Shown here piece by piece: positions 1-10,689 of a DNA stretch of 64,000 bases. The first letter of the stretch is position 1, and each line of letters starts with the position of its first letter. Under the pieces are notes generated by a model. That model searched no databases, was not told the origin of the DNA, and worked only from the letters and a program-made list of their open reading frames with translations. Source of the stretch: Selaginella tamariscina (Eukaryota; Streptophyta; Lycopodiopsida; Selaginellales; Selaginellaceae); NCBI GenBank assembly GCA_003024785.1, contig PUQB01000060.1, forward strand, positions 372,001-436,000, written 5' to 3'. The position numbers and the translations under genes were made by a program.

Positions 1-1146
1 AGTTTTGATTCCTAGTATAACCATGGTGACTATAATCGATTTAAACTCTAGGATGGGTTGCCACTCTACAACAATCTTGTTTACGTTCAAGATGGCCTAT
101 GTCATTTTTTAGTGTTGTAGGATTATTATGATAATCCTGTTGCTAAACATTTTGGTATGCATAAGATATTTGAGTTAGTTACTTGGGATTACTAGTGGCC
201 CCAACTTCGAAAGTATGTAGCAAACTTTATACGCACTTGTGTTGTTTGTTGTCAATCCAAGCCCCTCACCATCGTCCGTACATGTTGCTTTAGCCATTAC
301 CAATTCCAACTAGTCTTTGGAAATTAATCTCCATGAACTTAATCACTAACCTTCTTTGATATAAGGAGTTTAATGCAGCTCTGATTGTGGTGGACCGATT
401 CTTTAAAATGACTCATTTCCTTTTATATATTAAGTTCATCACAAGTGAGAATTGGTGTTTAAGGAAGTTTTTCGATTGCATATTCTATCAGACAATATTG
501 TCACTGACTGTGGACTTTAATCCACAAACCGACGGTCAATAATTTGATAAACCATTTAAACCTTGGAACAATACCTTTGATGCTTTAACAATTACCAACA
601 AGAGAATTGAATCGAACTCTTACCCCTTGTAGAATTTGCATATTACAACTTAGTGCATGCTTCTATAGGTCAGTCACCTCAACCACTTCAAGTTATTCAC
701 GAGAAGTTCACTCATCATCTCCACTGAGCCCAAGCCTCCCATAAGGGAGTTGCCTACCAACATTGTCAAACTGCCCCTGTTTTCCAAGTTGGTGACTGGG
801 TTTGGCTTCTTCAACATAGTTTACAAAGTACATGACCATGTCAAAAGCTTGATTATCAACGCCTTGGCCCATTTCTAATTATTAATAAAGTTAACAAGTT
901 GCATTTTGTCTTCAACTTCCTTTTACCATGAAAATCCACCTCATCTTTCATGTGTCTATCCTTGAACTATACAAATTTAGTACCATTCTCAATCGTATCG
1001 TACCACCACCACCACATGTCAAGCTTGATAGTGAACTTGAATATGAAGTTTATGCTATTTTGGACTTCAAGCTTCTTCGGGATAAACTTTATTATCTTGT
1101 TTTTTGGGTCGATGACTTTACTAATGACCACACTTGGAGCTTATAG
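1..1146 (+). mobile_element. Ty3/gypsy retrotransposon remnant (integrase to chromodomain)
   Basis: Conceptual translation across several stops and frame changes gives the end of a gypsy-type pol. An integrase zinc-binding region lies near 120-270 (H-x-G-M-H, then WWPQLRKYVANF-like and a C-V-V-C pair). Integrase core fragments follow (DRFFKMTHF near 393-420; a decayed SD..G..F near 488; NPQTDGQ near 520). A linker reads like the family's 'K-H-P-x-F-H-V-S' near 928-960, and an open chromodomain at about 1036-1146 shows ELEYEVYAILD and LVFWVDDFTNDHTW. Known family: chromoviruses end their integrase with a chromodomain that directs insertion to heterochromatin. The left part of the element lies outside the window. 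Many stops show that it is long dead. Confidence 0.8.
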
Positions 1147-1254
1147 AAAACCTAGGTAATGTTTAACAAGTATTATTGCATTCCATGCTCAGTACCTGAC
1201 AAGCCTAAACCCAACTCTAGTTTGACTTGTGAATTTACTGCCAAAGAGGGGATG

Positions 1255-1650
1255 ATGTTATGAACCATTAAAATATACCAAGTTACTATAGTATATGCCA
1301 ACACTGAAATATTCCCTTAGAATATTTTAGATAATTGATATTGATACTGATATATGCCAACACTGAAATATTCCCTTAAAATATTTTAGATAATTGATAT
1401 TGATACTCCACTAAAATATTCCCTTAGAATATTTTAGGATAAAAAACTAATGGTTTAGATTTTGATCTAGAATTAGGGGTCCAAATTCATGGTGGTTATC
1501 CTAGTATATAAAGGAGGCTAGGGTTAAGGTTTCAGTATTCTGATTCAACACCAATTATTGGCTGATCTCTTGTAATACTAAGCAATTAGTATTTCTTTTT
1601 TTTTTTTCTATTAAAACATTTTGTTTATTTTCTGTTATAGGCTTTGACTT
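1255..1650 (+). repeat. putative 3' LTR of the preceding gypsy remnant
   Basis: A purine tract (AAAGAGGGGATGATGT, around 1242-1257) follows the pol remnant and is the expected polypurine tract, so a 3' LTR should start near 1255 at TGTTATGA. A TATATAAAGG box lies at 1505-1514, as expected for an LTR promoter. The 3' edge is not clear; I see no second copy in the window to define it. Confidence 0.45.
1292..1437. repeat. 59-bp tandem repeat, about 2.5 copies, inside the putative LTR
   Basis: TATATGCCAACACTGAAATA begins at 1292 and again at 1351. The unit continues through ATTCCCTTAGAATATTTTAG and a third, partial copy begins near 1408. The copies are almost identical, so this expansion is younger than the decay of the coding region. 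Confidence 0.85.
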
Positions 1651-1969
1651 TTACAATTAAAAACCATAAAGTTCATTTTACATAAAAAGAAAGAAACATG
1701 TTTATTTAAGGATTGCTCAATTTTCTAAGCATTCTTCATATAATAAAGAATCAACTTAACTAAAGTTATGTTGCAATATGTGTGTCCATATTCATAATAT
1801 GTATGTGTGTATACGCACGTGTCTGCACTTGAACATATATAAAAGATTTTGAAAGTTTAAAAAGTTGTATAAAAGTAGTGTATACAATCTTATGTATATA
1901 TAGATATATACGTGTGTGTGTCATATCATGGGTTAACTAGTTAGTTAAGTAAATTGCCTAAACCTTGCA

Positions 1970-3235
1970 CCATCAATTCGCAATCTTTTTGAGCCATGCA
2001 CCATCCTTGGCACTAAAGAACATGACCCAGGTTATAAGTTATTCCTAGGGCAAAATTAATATTGTACTATGATAAGGAATCAACCTGGCAGTCTTCTAGG
2101 GCCATGCACCATCCTCAGTGCCAAGGTAGAAGGCTATCATGTGAGTTTGAATTTCAATGAGGTAAGATTAATATTGTATTTTGAAAAGAAATCAAACCCA
2201 TAACCTTTTGTGACTATGCACTATCTTCAACACTAAGGATGGCACATGGCCTAAAAGGTTGAGTTCGAATCAAGGGTTAATATTGTACTTAATAAGGAAC
2301 CAAATTATTAACCATCACCCTAACGAGGTTTGAATTGGTAGCCATGCACCATCCTCAATGCACTAAAGAGGAGCCAAAAGGTTATAAGTATAAACCTCGT
2401 TGGAGTAAGGGTTAATATTCTACCTAACTCACAACTTTTAGGGCCATGTGCATGGCTTCAAAAGGCTACAAGTTTTAATCTTGTTGAGTTAAGGTTAATA
2501 CTATATAATATTTTAAAAAGGAATTAAATGCACAACCTTCTAGGGTTATGCACTACACTGTCATTAACCGACGCTGCATGGCCTAGAAGGTTACAAGTTC
2601 AAATTTGCAAAGGCAAGGTTAATATTGTACCTTGACAAACTTACAATTAAAAATAAATTTAAATTCACAATCTTCTAAGGTGATGTATTGTCCTTTTGGC
2701 ACCAAATTCACAATCTTTTAGAGTGAGGTTAATATTATATATTGAAAAGAATCAAATTTAGAACCAAGTTAATATTGTACTTTTATACATTAAAAAGAAA
2801 TGAATTTAGAGCGAAGTTAATATTATACCTTAAAAAGAAATTAAATTTAAAGCACCAAGGATGATGAATGACTCTATAATCAATTTCAAATAAATATATT
2901 TATCATATTCCATTTAGAACATAATTAACATTGTACATTGAAAAGAAATCAAACTCAAAAGCCTTTTAATTTTCAGGTGCTATTGAAAAAAAATTAAACT
3001 CAAAAGCCTTTTAGTCCTTTAAATAAATATATTTATCATATTTGGTTTAGAACATAATTAATATTGTATGTTGAAAAAGAATCAAACTTAAAAGCCTTTT
3101 AATCATTCAAATAAATATATTTATCATATTTAGTTTAAAACATAATTAACATTGTATGTTAAAAAAGAATCAAATTCGAAAACCTTTTAGTCTTTTGCTG
3201 CCAAGGATGATGCATGACTGCATAATGAATTTCAC
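1970..3235. repeat. diverged AT-rich tandem array with TTAATATTGTA core
   Basis: The core TTAATATTGTA, or a one- or two-base variant, recurs about twelve times (near 2054, 2168, 2277, 2411, 2487, 2621, 2731, 2775, 2817, 2934, 3059, 3148). It is usually followed by a run like TTGAAAAGAAATCAAA. The flanks repeat GCCATGCACCATCCT and GGTTATAAGTT. Spacing is irregular, from about 45 to 135 bp. The last part (2885-3190) is a cleaner sub-array of units of roughly 90-125 bp carrying ATAAATATATTTATCATAT. No coding potential is seen. Confidence 0.75.
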
Positions 3236-3736
3236 AGTCTATAACACAAATATTTGTTTTGAATAATAAACAAAAATATGCATTTGTTTTGAACAATAAA
3301 TAAAAATAGCGACCACAGAAAATAAAAGTTATTTTACCTTATTTACCATATAAAGCCTCTCTCTCCACAGAGGGTTCTGTCATACATATAACTATTCAAA
3401 ACAGGGAACTAGATAAGCTATATTCATTATCGTTTATAATCCCTAAATATAAAAGTATATATACGCTTTATTTTTATATTTTTTTCAACCTTAATTTGTA
3501 TTTAATATAATATAACATGTTATATTTTTAAACCACCACAGCACGTGCAAACATAAGAATGTTTATATTCTCTTAAAATATGCTATGTGCATCCATCGTC
3601 GCAATCCTCTTTCCCATCCCTTATGTCGTGCATAGGCATAAATACTGAGCTTAAAGAATTATTCTTTTATGGGATTCGAACGCTTAGCCAGCTTTTAGAA
3701 TCCAAAATTTTCTAAGTACTTTGATTCCGGTCTCAT
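3236..3736. other. AT-rich intergenic stretch, no gene seen
   Basis: The stretch is AT-rich with no convincing open frame, splice pattern or RNA fold that I could recognise. Confidence 0.6.
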
Positions 3737-4134
3737 TCACACACACACACACGTGTGTGTATGTATGTATCTGTACATATAAGTACGTATGTACGTACTT
3801 ATGTCTGTGTGTGTTTGTATATATGCACACGCACACACATATATGTATGTGTATGTAGGTATGCATATACACACACGCGCGCACACACACACATATATGT
3901 ATGTATGTATGCCGAAGCTTCTCGTTCACACACACATGTACACCACACACATATAGATACATGTATACATATACATATACATACATACGTACATACATAC
4001 ACACACACACACAGATATAGATAGAAGACACACACACGTGTGTGTGCACGTGCTTGTGTGTGTGTGTGTGTATATACAAACACAAGCACACAGACAGATA
4101 TGTATATATGTATATGTATGTGTACACACACACA
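3737..4134. repeat. compound (CA/TG)n and (ATGT)n microsatellite block
   Basis: About 400 bp of alternating purine-pyrimidine runs (CACACA, GTGTGT, ATGTATGT, ACATACAT) switch strand sense many times, so the block can pair with itself. Long open frames on both strands here are low-complexity artefacts rich in His, Thr, Val and Cys. Confidence 0.9.
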
Positions 4135-4791
4135 CTAAATTTTAAAATGAAAAAGAAAAAAAGAAAAAACACATCTTCAATGGAGTGTATTTCTTACAGT
4201 AAGAATCAAAAGAAGAACATAACAGGGACTACTAGATAATATGATAAACAGAATTCCCTAATATATACAAAAATAAAGAAAGAGAGAGCAGCATTTAACC
4301 AAAGCAGAAGGAACGTATAGTATTGCAAATGCCTTTGAATATCTGCTTCTTGATTTGTCCCCTCTTAGGTGGGAGCCTCTGCTTCTTCTTCTTCTTCTTT
4401 AATACATCCTCTCCAAGAATTCCTCTCTGTTCAAAATACATCTTCTTATCAGGTGTTCCTCCTCGTTGGAATGGATCTTATTCTTGGTGGATTTCTCCAT
4501 GGGAATTAAAGAATTAAACCACAAAAGCGGGAAACTGAGATAAAAGAGATAAATTTAATGGCGCTTTAAGATTTCTCCATGAAATTCAAAAGAATTGAAG
4601 AATTACTCAAAGAGATCTAGACAATATAATTCTCACATGAGGAAGGAGACAATATATAGATGAGTAGGACTCACTTTTTGAAATGGAATATCCTCGATGG
4701 ACGGCGGCATATTGAGAAACTTCTTTGAGGTCACCGGTTTAGGGTTTAGGGTTCTCCTTAACCCTAAGCTGGATACGACAAAAACCCATAA

Positions 4792-5036
4792 GGATCGTTT
4801 AGCACCACACTAGGTAGTCAAACCCTTAAGCATAACCTTCATTAATGCAGCGGAAATATATAATTACTATGTCGGAAATATGTAATAAATAAAATTAAGG
4901 GACGTTAATGGAGGGGAAGGGATCATTTAGTGTCCATTAACTTACCGTCCGGCATTATTTATTACATATTTCCGGCTGCATTAATTAATTAAGGCCATGC
5001 TTAAGGGTTTGACTGGGAAGTGTGGTGCGAAACGAC
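4792..5036. repeat. fold-back inverted repeat, about 100-120 bp arms
   Basis: The left arm, about 4792-4911, starts GATCGTTTAGCACCACACTA and passes through CTTAAGCATAACC to GACGTTAATGG. The right arm, 4934-5036, is its reverse complement: CCATTAAC, then ATTTATTACATATTTCCG, GCTTAAGGGTTTGAC and TGTGGTGCGAAACG. It has about one internal deletion and scattered mismatches. The spacer is about 22 bp (4912-4933). Both arms are flanked by unrelated DNA. It looks like a small fold-back or MITE-type element; I did not find a clear target duplication. Confidence 0.8.
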
Positions 5037-5184
5037 CCTAGAACCGTGTTCTACTGCAATTGTCCCATACACTTTATACGTTTGTTCTTGAAAAGGCAGA
5101 TTCGCATTAAATAAAATTCTCTATATCAACCCTAATTATTGCAAAGGCGTTAATATATATATATACATACGTCCCCACTCTAAC

Positions 5185-5470
5185 TAATATCTAAAATTAT
5201 CAATTGAATAACAAAATGCAACTAGTTAACCCATTCTGTAGACGACAAAGACAATACATATATGTGTGTATGAACACAAGAGAGAGCTAGAGGCAGGGAG
5301 GGGATAATATCTAGCAAATACGGTCATATAGTTTATGTTCATCTCCAAGTTGTAAGTACGGGTACAAAAATTATCGCAAATATGTTAGGCATATTATATA
5401 TTGTAATATACATCTCCACACGTATATACTCATGCATTTTATGAATTTATATGTACAAGCCTGAAGAGAA
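5185..5470 (+). repeat. displaced copy of intron 2 of the RBP45-like gene
   Basis: This segment matches 13330-13698, the second intron of the RBP45/47-like gene, in the same orientation. Shared blocks include AACAAAATGCAACTAGTTAA, ACACGAGAGAGAG-like, ATAGTTTATGTTCATCTCCA, AAAATTATCGCAA, TATATTGTAATATACATCTC and ATGAATTTATATGTACA. The match continues over the acceptor into the first bases of the next exon (GCCTGAAG). The copy here lacks some internal stretches. It is DNA-level duplication, because intron sequence is retained. Confidence 0.85.
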
Positions 5471-6769
5471 GATGATTATCTTCTCAAAGTTTGTCAACAT
5501 GGGAAAGGAGAACTCCATGTTTCATTTGTCTATCTCTGTCCTCTTATTTTTGCTTCATTATGTCGTTACATGCAACAAGATGGTGTAGCCATGGGTAGCT
5601 TTTGCATGCTCTTGAACTTCATGTGGCTCGCTTGTTTACCCCCTTGCTAAAGGATCAACAAGGGCATTTGAAACGGTATTCAACATGGAAATGCATGACA
5701 AATCCACATTTTCATGAGAGACCCTTATGTTTACATGCCATTTCAATCATCTGGTATCAAAGATTAAGAGTTTTACCCCATCAAACCTCAACCTCCATGC
5801 ACATACTTCCAAGTGAAGAGTTTGGGCCTTTGTTATTGTAAATAGGTTGTAACTTGGACACACATTCTTCTTTATCGTTGTAAGTAAGTTATAACTTAGG
5901 CACACATTTCATAAGGGTGTTAATCCTTGGGCATAAATTTAAAGTGAGGTTAAGTCTCTTAACTGGGTGTGTTTGTAACCACAGTTTTTTTCCTTTGCCG
6001 TCCCAGGTAGTTTATAACCTATGCATGTCTTATCCTTCGAAGGTTTTATCCTGCCAAATAATGATCTCCATGCATTGACCACGTATCAATGCTTCAACAT
6101 TATCCAAGTTGCACAATTGTTGTGGAGAACACAGTGGTTTCTTTCACCACATATATGCGCCTATAGGATGAGGTTTCCTACGAGCTATAAAGTGCGGCCT
6201 TCTCAGGTCCACTGGATAAATCCCACACAACTACCATGTTGTTCACATAAAATTTTAAATTATGTACACTTTCTTCTATATAGTAAATGTATATTATACA
6301 TATAGTAATACTTTGCATTCAGTATATTTATACAGTAAGTATATACCATGTTTGTACACGACTCTGGTGTGTGGGTTGTGTGTGTGCGTGTGCGGAGAGA
6401 GAGAGTATCACTTTGAAAATATTCAAGCTTTGCGCCAGAGTTAATTAAAAATAGGATATATATATATATATATATATATGTATCTGTTCAAATAAATAAG
6501 CGCTTAATTTTATAATAACACTTAGAAATCTATACTTACATAAACACTAATAATATATGTATTTTAGGAATTTTATGTTGAGATGGTTAAATAAAATCAA
6601 TTTTAAAAGTGCCTCTAATCTTATATAATTCCTAATTATTAAGTAGTTTTGAAAATGTCCTTGAGTTAAATAATATATTTAGAGCTACCCTAGTTGGCCC
6701 AGAATCCTCAACTGTTTCTATTGGAGGCCAGAGTGAAAAAGAGGTTACTGGTATGTTTTTTTTTATTAC
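5471..6769. other. intergenic, no gene recognised
   Basis: Short open frames are present but none resembles a known family. A TGGTATCAAAG at about 5752 is close to an initiator-Met tRNA primer-binding site and could mark a dead retroelement, but I could not find matching LTRs. A GTAACTTGGACACACATT-like unit occurs twice near 5848-5910. Short (TA)n and (GT)n tracts lie at 6363-6480. Confidence 0.45.
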
Positions 6770-7793
6770 TTAGCCTTCAATTTCATTATCACTGTTATTT
6801 GCAAAATCGAACACAATTCCAATAGTTTCATGACCATCGTCCAGTGGACCAAGCTTCCAGTTAGGATCTCCATCACGAATCGCATTAACCTGTGTTGAGA
6901 AATAGGCTATGATGAACCCCTTCCTATATATATGTGTGTGTGTGTGGATATACAAAAATGTACATCAAAATCAAACCTCTGAATGGTCCACGTAGAAACG
7001 AGTGTTTATTGAGCAACCAGTTATCTCCTTGTCATGAGTGTAAGGAACCTGATATATAAAAGTTTAGTTCTCTCTCTTTGGGTGTAAATACTCTTTGAAC
7101 TCTGTGTGTGTGTGCATGTGGGAGAAACACTGCTTGAATACAAAATAATATGGAACGTTCAAGAGATACTAAAGCATTCGAGAGCGTGAGATATGTGTAT
7201 GTGTATACTCACATGAGAGCTGCGAATGATTCCTTCAGCATGCTGAGAAAGAAGCTCCGGGAGAACACACGCGCTGGTGGCTGCTTCAAGTGCACGTATT
7301 GAATATGGATGACTTGATACTAATCCAGCAGCAACATCAGACTTCCAATCAATTGCACGCTGAAATAAATGTTAATATTTGACAACACCTCTACACATCC
7401 TACGTATACCCTTATGAGCCGAGTGGCCATTCCTTTGTGCCTGTGTGTGGGATGAACCACTAGTTGAGTAATCCAAAGCACATCTCCTGACAAATGAAAC
7501 AGTTTATGAGTTATGTACACGCACACACGCACACCTTTGAGTGGATGATAATAGAAACGCTTGCAAAAGGCTTGGCCAACGACTTGTGGACCTTCCAGAG
7601 CAAGAGAGGCAAAGCAAGCATCGTCAAAGAGCATGTTCTTGTGGAATAGTGAGTTGCTCATTTTAACCCTTTTGCCAACAATTTCGACTGGTGCACCTTT
7701 GCCCCACTTCCCATACCATGTTGAATAAAGAGATACACACTGCCTGACTATTTCATTCGGAATCGTTGTCTGCGTCTCCAATCTGTACTCCAT
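6770..7793 (-). CDS. GNAT-family N-acetyltransferase-like protein (224 aa, 5 exons)
   Basis: Exons, in transcript order, are 7793-7535, 7486-7410, 7359-7213, 7048-6977 and 6889-6770. All junctions are GT-AG and the frame stays open from ATG to TAA, giving 224 aa; intron 1 is 48 bp and divisible by three. Around residues 88-111 the protein shows LWITQLVVHP followed by HRHKGMAT, which fits GNAT motif A (strand, then an acetyl-CoA pyrophosphate loop of the Q/RxxGxG/A kind). Other landmarks are KGAPVEIVGKRVKMS near residue 32, DVAAGLVSSHP near 119 and FYVDHSE with WKLGPLDDGHE near the C-terminus. Substrate unknown. The same landmarks recur in two damaged copies at 10.4 and 11.4 kb. As far as I recall, this C-terminal layout resembles fungal GNAT proteins; that is not verified here. 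Confidence 0.75.
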
Positions 7794-7906
7794 CTCAACC
7801 CTACCGATCCTAATTAGAACCTAAAATCATTATAAATAATATTCTCTGTTATAAAACAGTTGTATTATATGAAGAATGAGCATACAATCGTTTGTGGTAA
7901 ACTAAA

Positions 7907-7948
<42 letters not shown>

Positions 7949-8319
7949 TGCTGTGACATAGGGTAGCACAGCTCCAGTTATGTACAGAAAATCTAGGTAT
8001 GCATATCATTTCCTATCAAATGCTTGTGTATATGAATACTTACATTTTTAGGAGATAACTGGTTCTTAGAGTACTTCTCTTTTACATCAGAGTCATGTTT
8101 AAAACTTTAATTATATATTTTGATCTATTTTATGTACTTATAAGCCTTGTATTTTAGTATAATTGTGCATACCTTTTTGTTCTTGCGACTGTCCAATACT
8201 CGCACATAGTTCGAACTTCAAGTTTTGAATCTCTCTCCATTACCATATATGTTATACCATTGTATGTATATATACACTATGTATTTGTGATCCAGGCAAG
8301 ACAGAACCAGATTAAAAGT
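7794..8319. other. upstream region of the GNAT gene, no gene seen
   Basis: The stretch contains a (TC)n(AC)n microsatellite at about 7911-7949 and AT-rich DNA. It presumably includes the promoter of the minus-strand GNAT gene and the end of the kinesin relic; no motif decides this. Confidence 0.5.
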
Positions 8320-9512
8320 CTAACACAGTAGTCTCTATATATATATATATATTGGTGCCTTTAGCTGCTGAATTTGTTCTCCAAATGTATTCTTGTTTAC
8401 AATAGCCTGCAGCAGTAAAGTTAGCACGAACAGAGCATGTGCTTATGCCTATATACGTACTTTTGTAGATAGAAGAATGTGTGTGTGTACTCAATGACTC
8501 CAAAGAGCAACTGCTTGAGGGACTGACAGTGGCTATGATCATTGTTTTAGATTTTCCACCAACTGAATCCTGAAATACATACTCTATTTAAAAGCATCTT
8601 ATGTATGAAAGCTATATACAGCTTTTTATTCCACATATGTCTGATTTCCTGTTGTACAGGCAGTCTCTAGTTACAACTTACTTGCAGAATAACTAATAGT
8701 ATTGATAATTTAAAAAGATGATACACACCTCATTAAATACATAATATTACGTGTGTGTGCGTGCGTGCGTGTAGAGAGAGAGAGATGTATATGAGTGCAC
8801 CTTTCGGATCTTGCCAAGTTGACTAAATTCAGTCGACCAAATCGAGACTCCCACTGTAATTTCAAAGACGGATAGAGACGTGACACCAGAAGCATACCTT
8901 GCTTTCAACTACGCACGTGAAGACGACTGCAGTCCCGATTCATGTCTGTAGCTGCAACTTTTCTGTTCGATGGCCCCTGAGGAAACCAGCGTTTTTAGTG
9001 CATTCATAAATAATACTATAAACAAACTTTTAGTATGATCAAATACACCTGAAGAAGCACATCCTGGACGATTTTGACTTCTACTTCGCTTAAGCTTTCA
9101 ACATAGACTCCTTTCTTCAGCTGAAAAGGAATATGACCAGCATTTTATTGAGACTAGCAGCTATTAAAATCTGACAGACACAGACTCATTACTAGCAATA
9201 TCTAAACAATACGACTTGTACATTAATTACTAAAGTAATTGCATACTTAGGAATAAATTAGTTAAATCTCCAGAAAAGAGCACCTACAAGCGAGTTCGAG
9301 CCGTTCATTCTTACGGGTTTCTTCTTCCTTAAAGTACAAATATTGCGGGTGTTGCATACCGGCGCTATTTCATGTTTATATTTGCAATGTAATATTTACT
9401 TCATAAAATGCAATACTCACCGACTGGATTATCACAAATAGGTACTCGACTATCGCACTGTTCCTGATCAATATCCGCAATATCCCCAAGCATTGTAGGC
9501 TCCCTCTTACAA
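8320..9512 (-). pseudogene. decayed kinesin-12 (phragmoplast/POK/KIF15-like) motor domain
   Basis: Exon-like blocks in motor-domain order on the minus strand are: TMLGDIADIDQ (just after where the P-loop belongs, about 9420-9500); EEETRKNERLELACRCSFLE (about 9272-9335, in another frame from its neighbours); LKKGVYVESLSEVEV (9050-9121); SNRKVAATDMNRDCSR then VVESK (about 8920-8992); WESRFGRLNLVNLARSER (about 8803-8860); DSVGGKSKTMIIATVSPSS (about 8490-8568); and AIVNKNTFGEQIQQL (about 8355-8405). The wording matches kinesin-12 motors, which act on the phragmoplast or spindle. The P-loop exon, the second half of the SSRSH switch and the exon carrying the post-LAGSE helices are missing, and frames disagree. 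It is non-functional. Confidence 0.85.
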
Positions 9513-9541
9513 AGAACGTTATACATAAGCATATTAACACA

Positions 9542-10192
9542 TTAAAGGTATTTAGATAAAATACGGTACCTGACACATGCAGTTGTTGTATCCTGAAATA
9601 CAATTCTCGACCATTTGGTAAACCCCAGCTTTTCCTGCAAATTAAATCTACACGTGAGCCGACCAGCATCCATGAAACGTTTATAAAGCATGGGTGTAGC
9701 AAAATGCTGATACATATCCATATATATTTTTGTGTGTGTATGTAGAAGTACAGTGTGATATATGACAGACACATACTCGTTATTACAGAATGAAAATCGT
9801 GCAAAAATATGCAGAGAAAACGAATGGAAAACCTCCACAAGTTGTGAAGATGGTAGCTTTGCGAGGGAATACCAAAGAACCCGCAAACATTCCTTGTTGG
9901 GCAGCCCCAGAACGAGTAGCCGAAAGCTCCTGATTGTAGCTAAGAGATCTGGGCCGAGTTGGGTTCGGAGTGCATTGGAAACACGAGGGGTGCTGAACTG
10001 GCTGGACTGTTGAAATGCCCCGGTTTCGTCCCATTCTTTTCGTTCAAACCCTGTACCTTGCTTCCACGGCCTGTTGCTTCCTGGAATGGAATACGCTCGT
10101 TTTCCGTGCCACAGTCCCCAAACATCCGCAATGGCGAAACTTGGGCATTTTTCCTGCGGAAGTGGAAGATTTTTATACTGGAAAGTGCTCAA
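9542..10192 (-). other. GC-richer segment with overlapping open frames, unidentified
   Basis: A 216-codon frame is open on the minus strand here, with further long frames on both strands between about 9760 and 10290. It lies directly upstream of the kinesin relic and could be its N-terminal exons or another relic (for example FNLQEKLGFTKWSR near 9605-9650 is followed by a GT donor). I do not recognise the product, and the base composition differs from the AT-rich surroundings. Treat it as unexplained rather than as a gene. Confidence 0.25.
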
Positions 10193-10349
10193 GTGCTATT
10201 TTCCTGCCGGAATCAGGAAAAGAGGGATTTTTGTCATGAGATTCCCCTGTGCACCACCAATACAGTAGAAATATGCAAAACTCTAGTTTAATCAAAATTG
10301 TCCGTTGCATGAGTACAAGAACTTATGGAGGGAAACAGGATACCTGGGA

Positions 10350-10645
10350 AATGCTCCGGCGCAAATGTCCCCCATTTCCCGTTACGCACTCAGCTGGCTG
10401 TTCATCCAAGTAAGCTACTTCCTTGTATGGGGGATTGGAGATCTGATGTTGCTGCTGGGCTGGTATCAAGTCACCCGTGCATTGGAAGCAGCCACCAAAA
10501 CACGAGGAGTCATCGTTGCTCACAACTGAACATAACATATTGGTTTATTTCACTTCTCCGTGGATCACTCTTGTCAAGGCGTATGGAAACTTGGTCCTTT
10601 GGATGAAGGCCATGATAGTGTTCGTGAAGTGAGCATTCCACGATG
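10350..10645 (+). pseudogene. intronless fragment of the GNAT-like gene
   Basis: Plus-strand blocks match the intact minus-strand GNAT gene: TQLAVHPSK near 10390; DWRSDVAAGLVSSHP near 10434-10480, then ALEAAT in a shifted frame; and FSVDHS directly joined to VWKLGPLDEGHD near 10552-10612. The last two parts are separate exons (4 and 5) in the intact gene, so the intron between them is missing here. That suggests a retro-copied fragment. It has several frame changes and no start. Confidence 0.65.
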
Positions 10646-10689
10646 GTACGAATATCGATTCGGACCAAATGAATCGACGTGGCAACTGT

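Noticed and set aside
3684..4172. Long open frames on both strands in the CA/TG block
   Set aside because: Dinucleotide and tetranucleotide repeats rarely make stops. The products are His/Thr/Val/Cys/Tyr runs with no fold, start context or splice logic.
5752..5763. Primer-binding-site-like TGGTATCAAAG as proof of a copia element
   Set aside because: No LTR pair, polypurine tract or pol fragment is found around it; a 12-bp near-match can occur by chance.
5602..6305. Open frames of 79 and 94 codons
   Set aside because: They have no similarity to known families, no splice continuation and an AT-rich repeat context.
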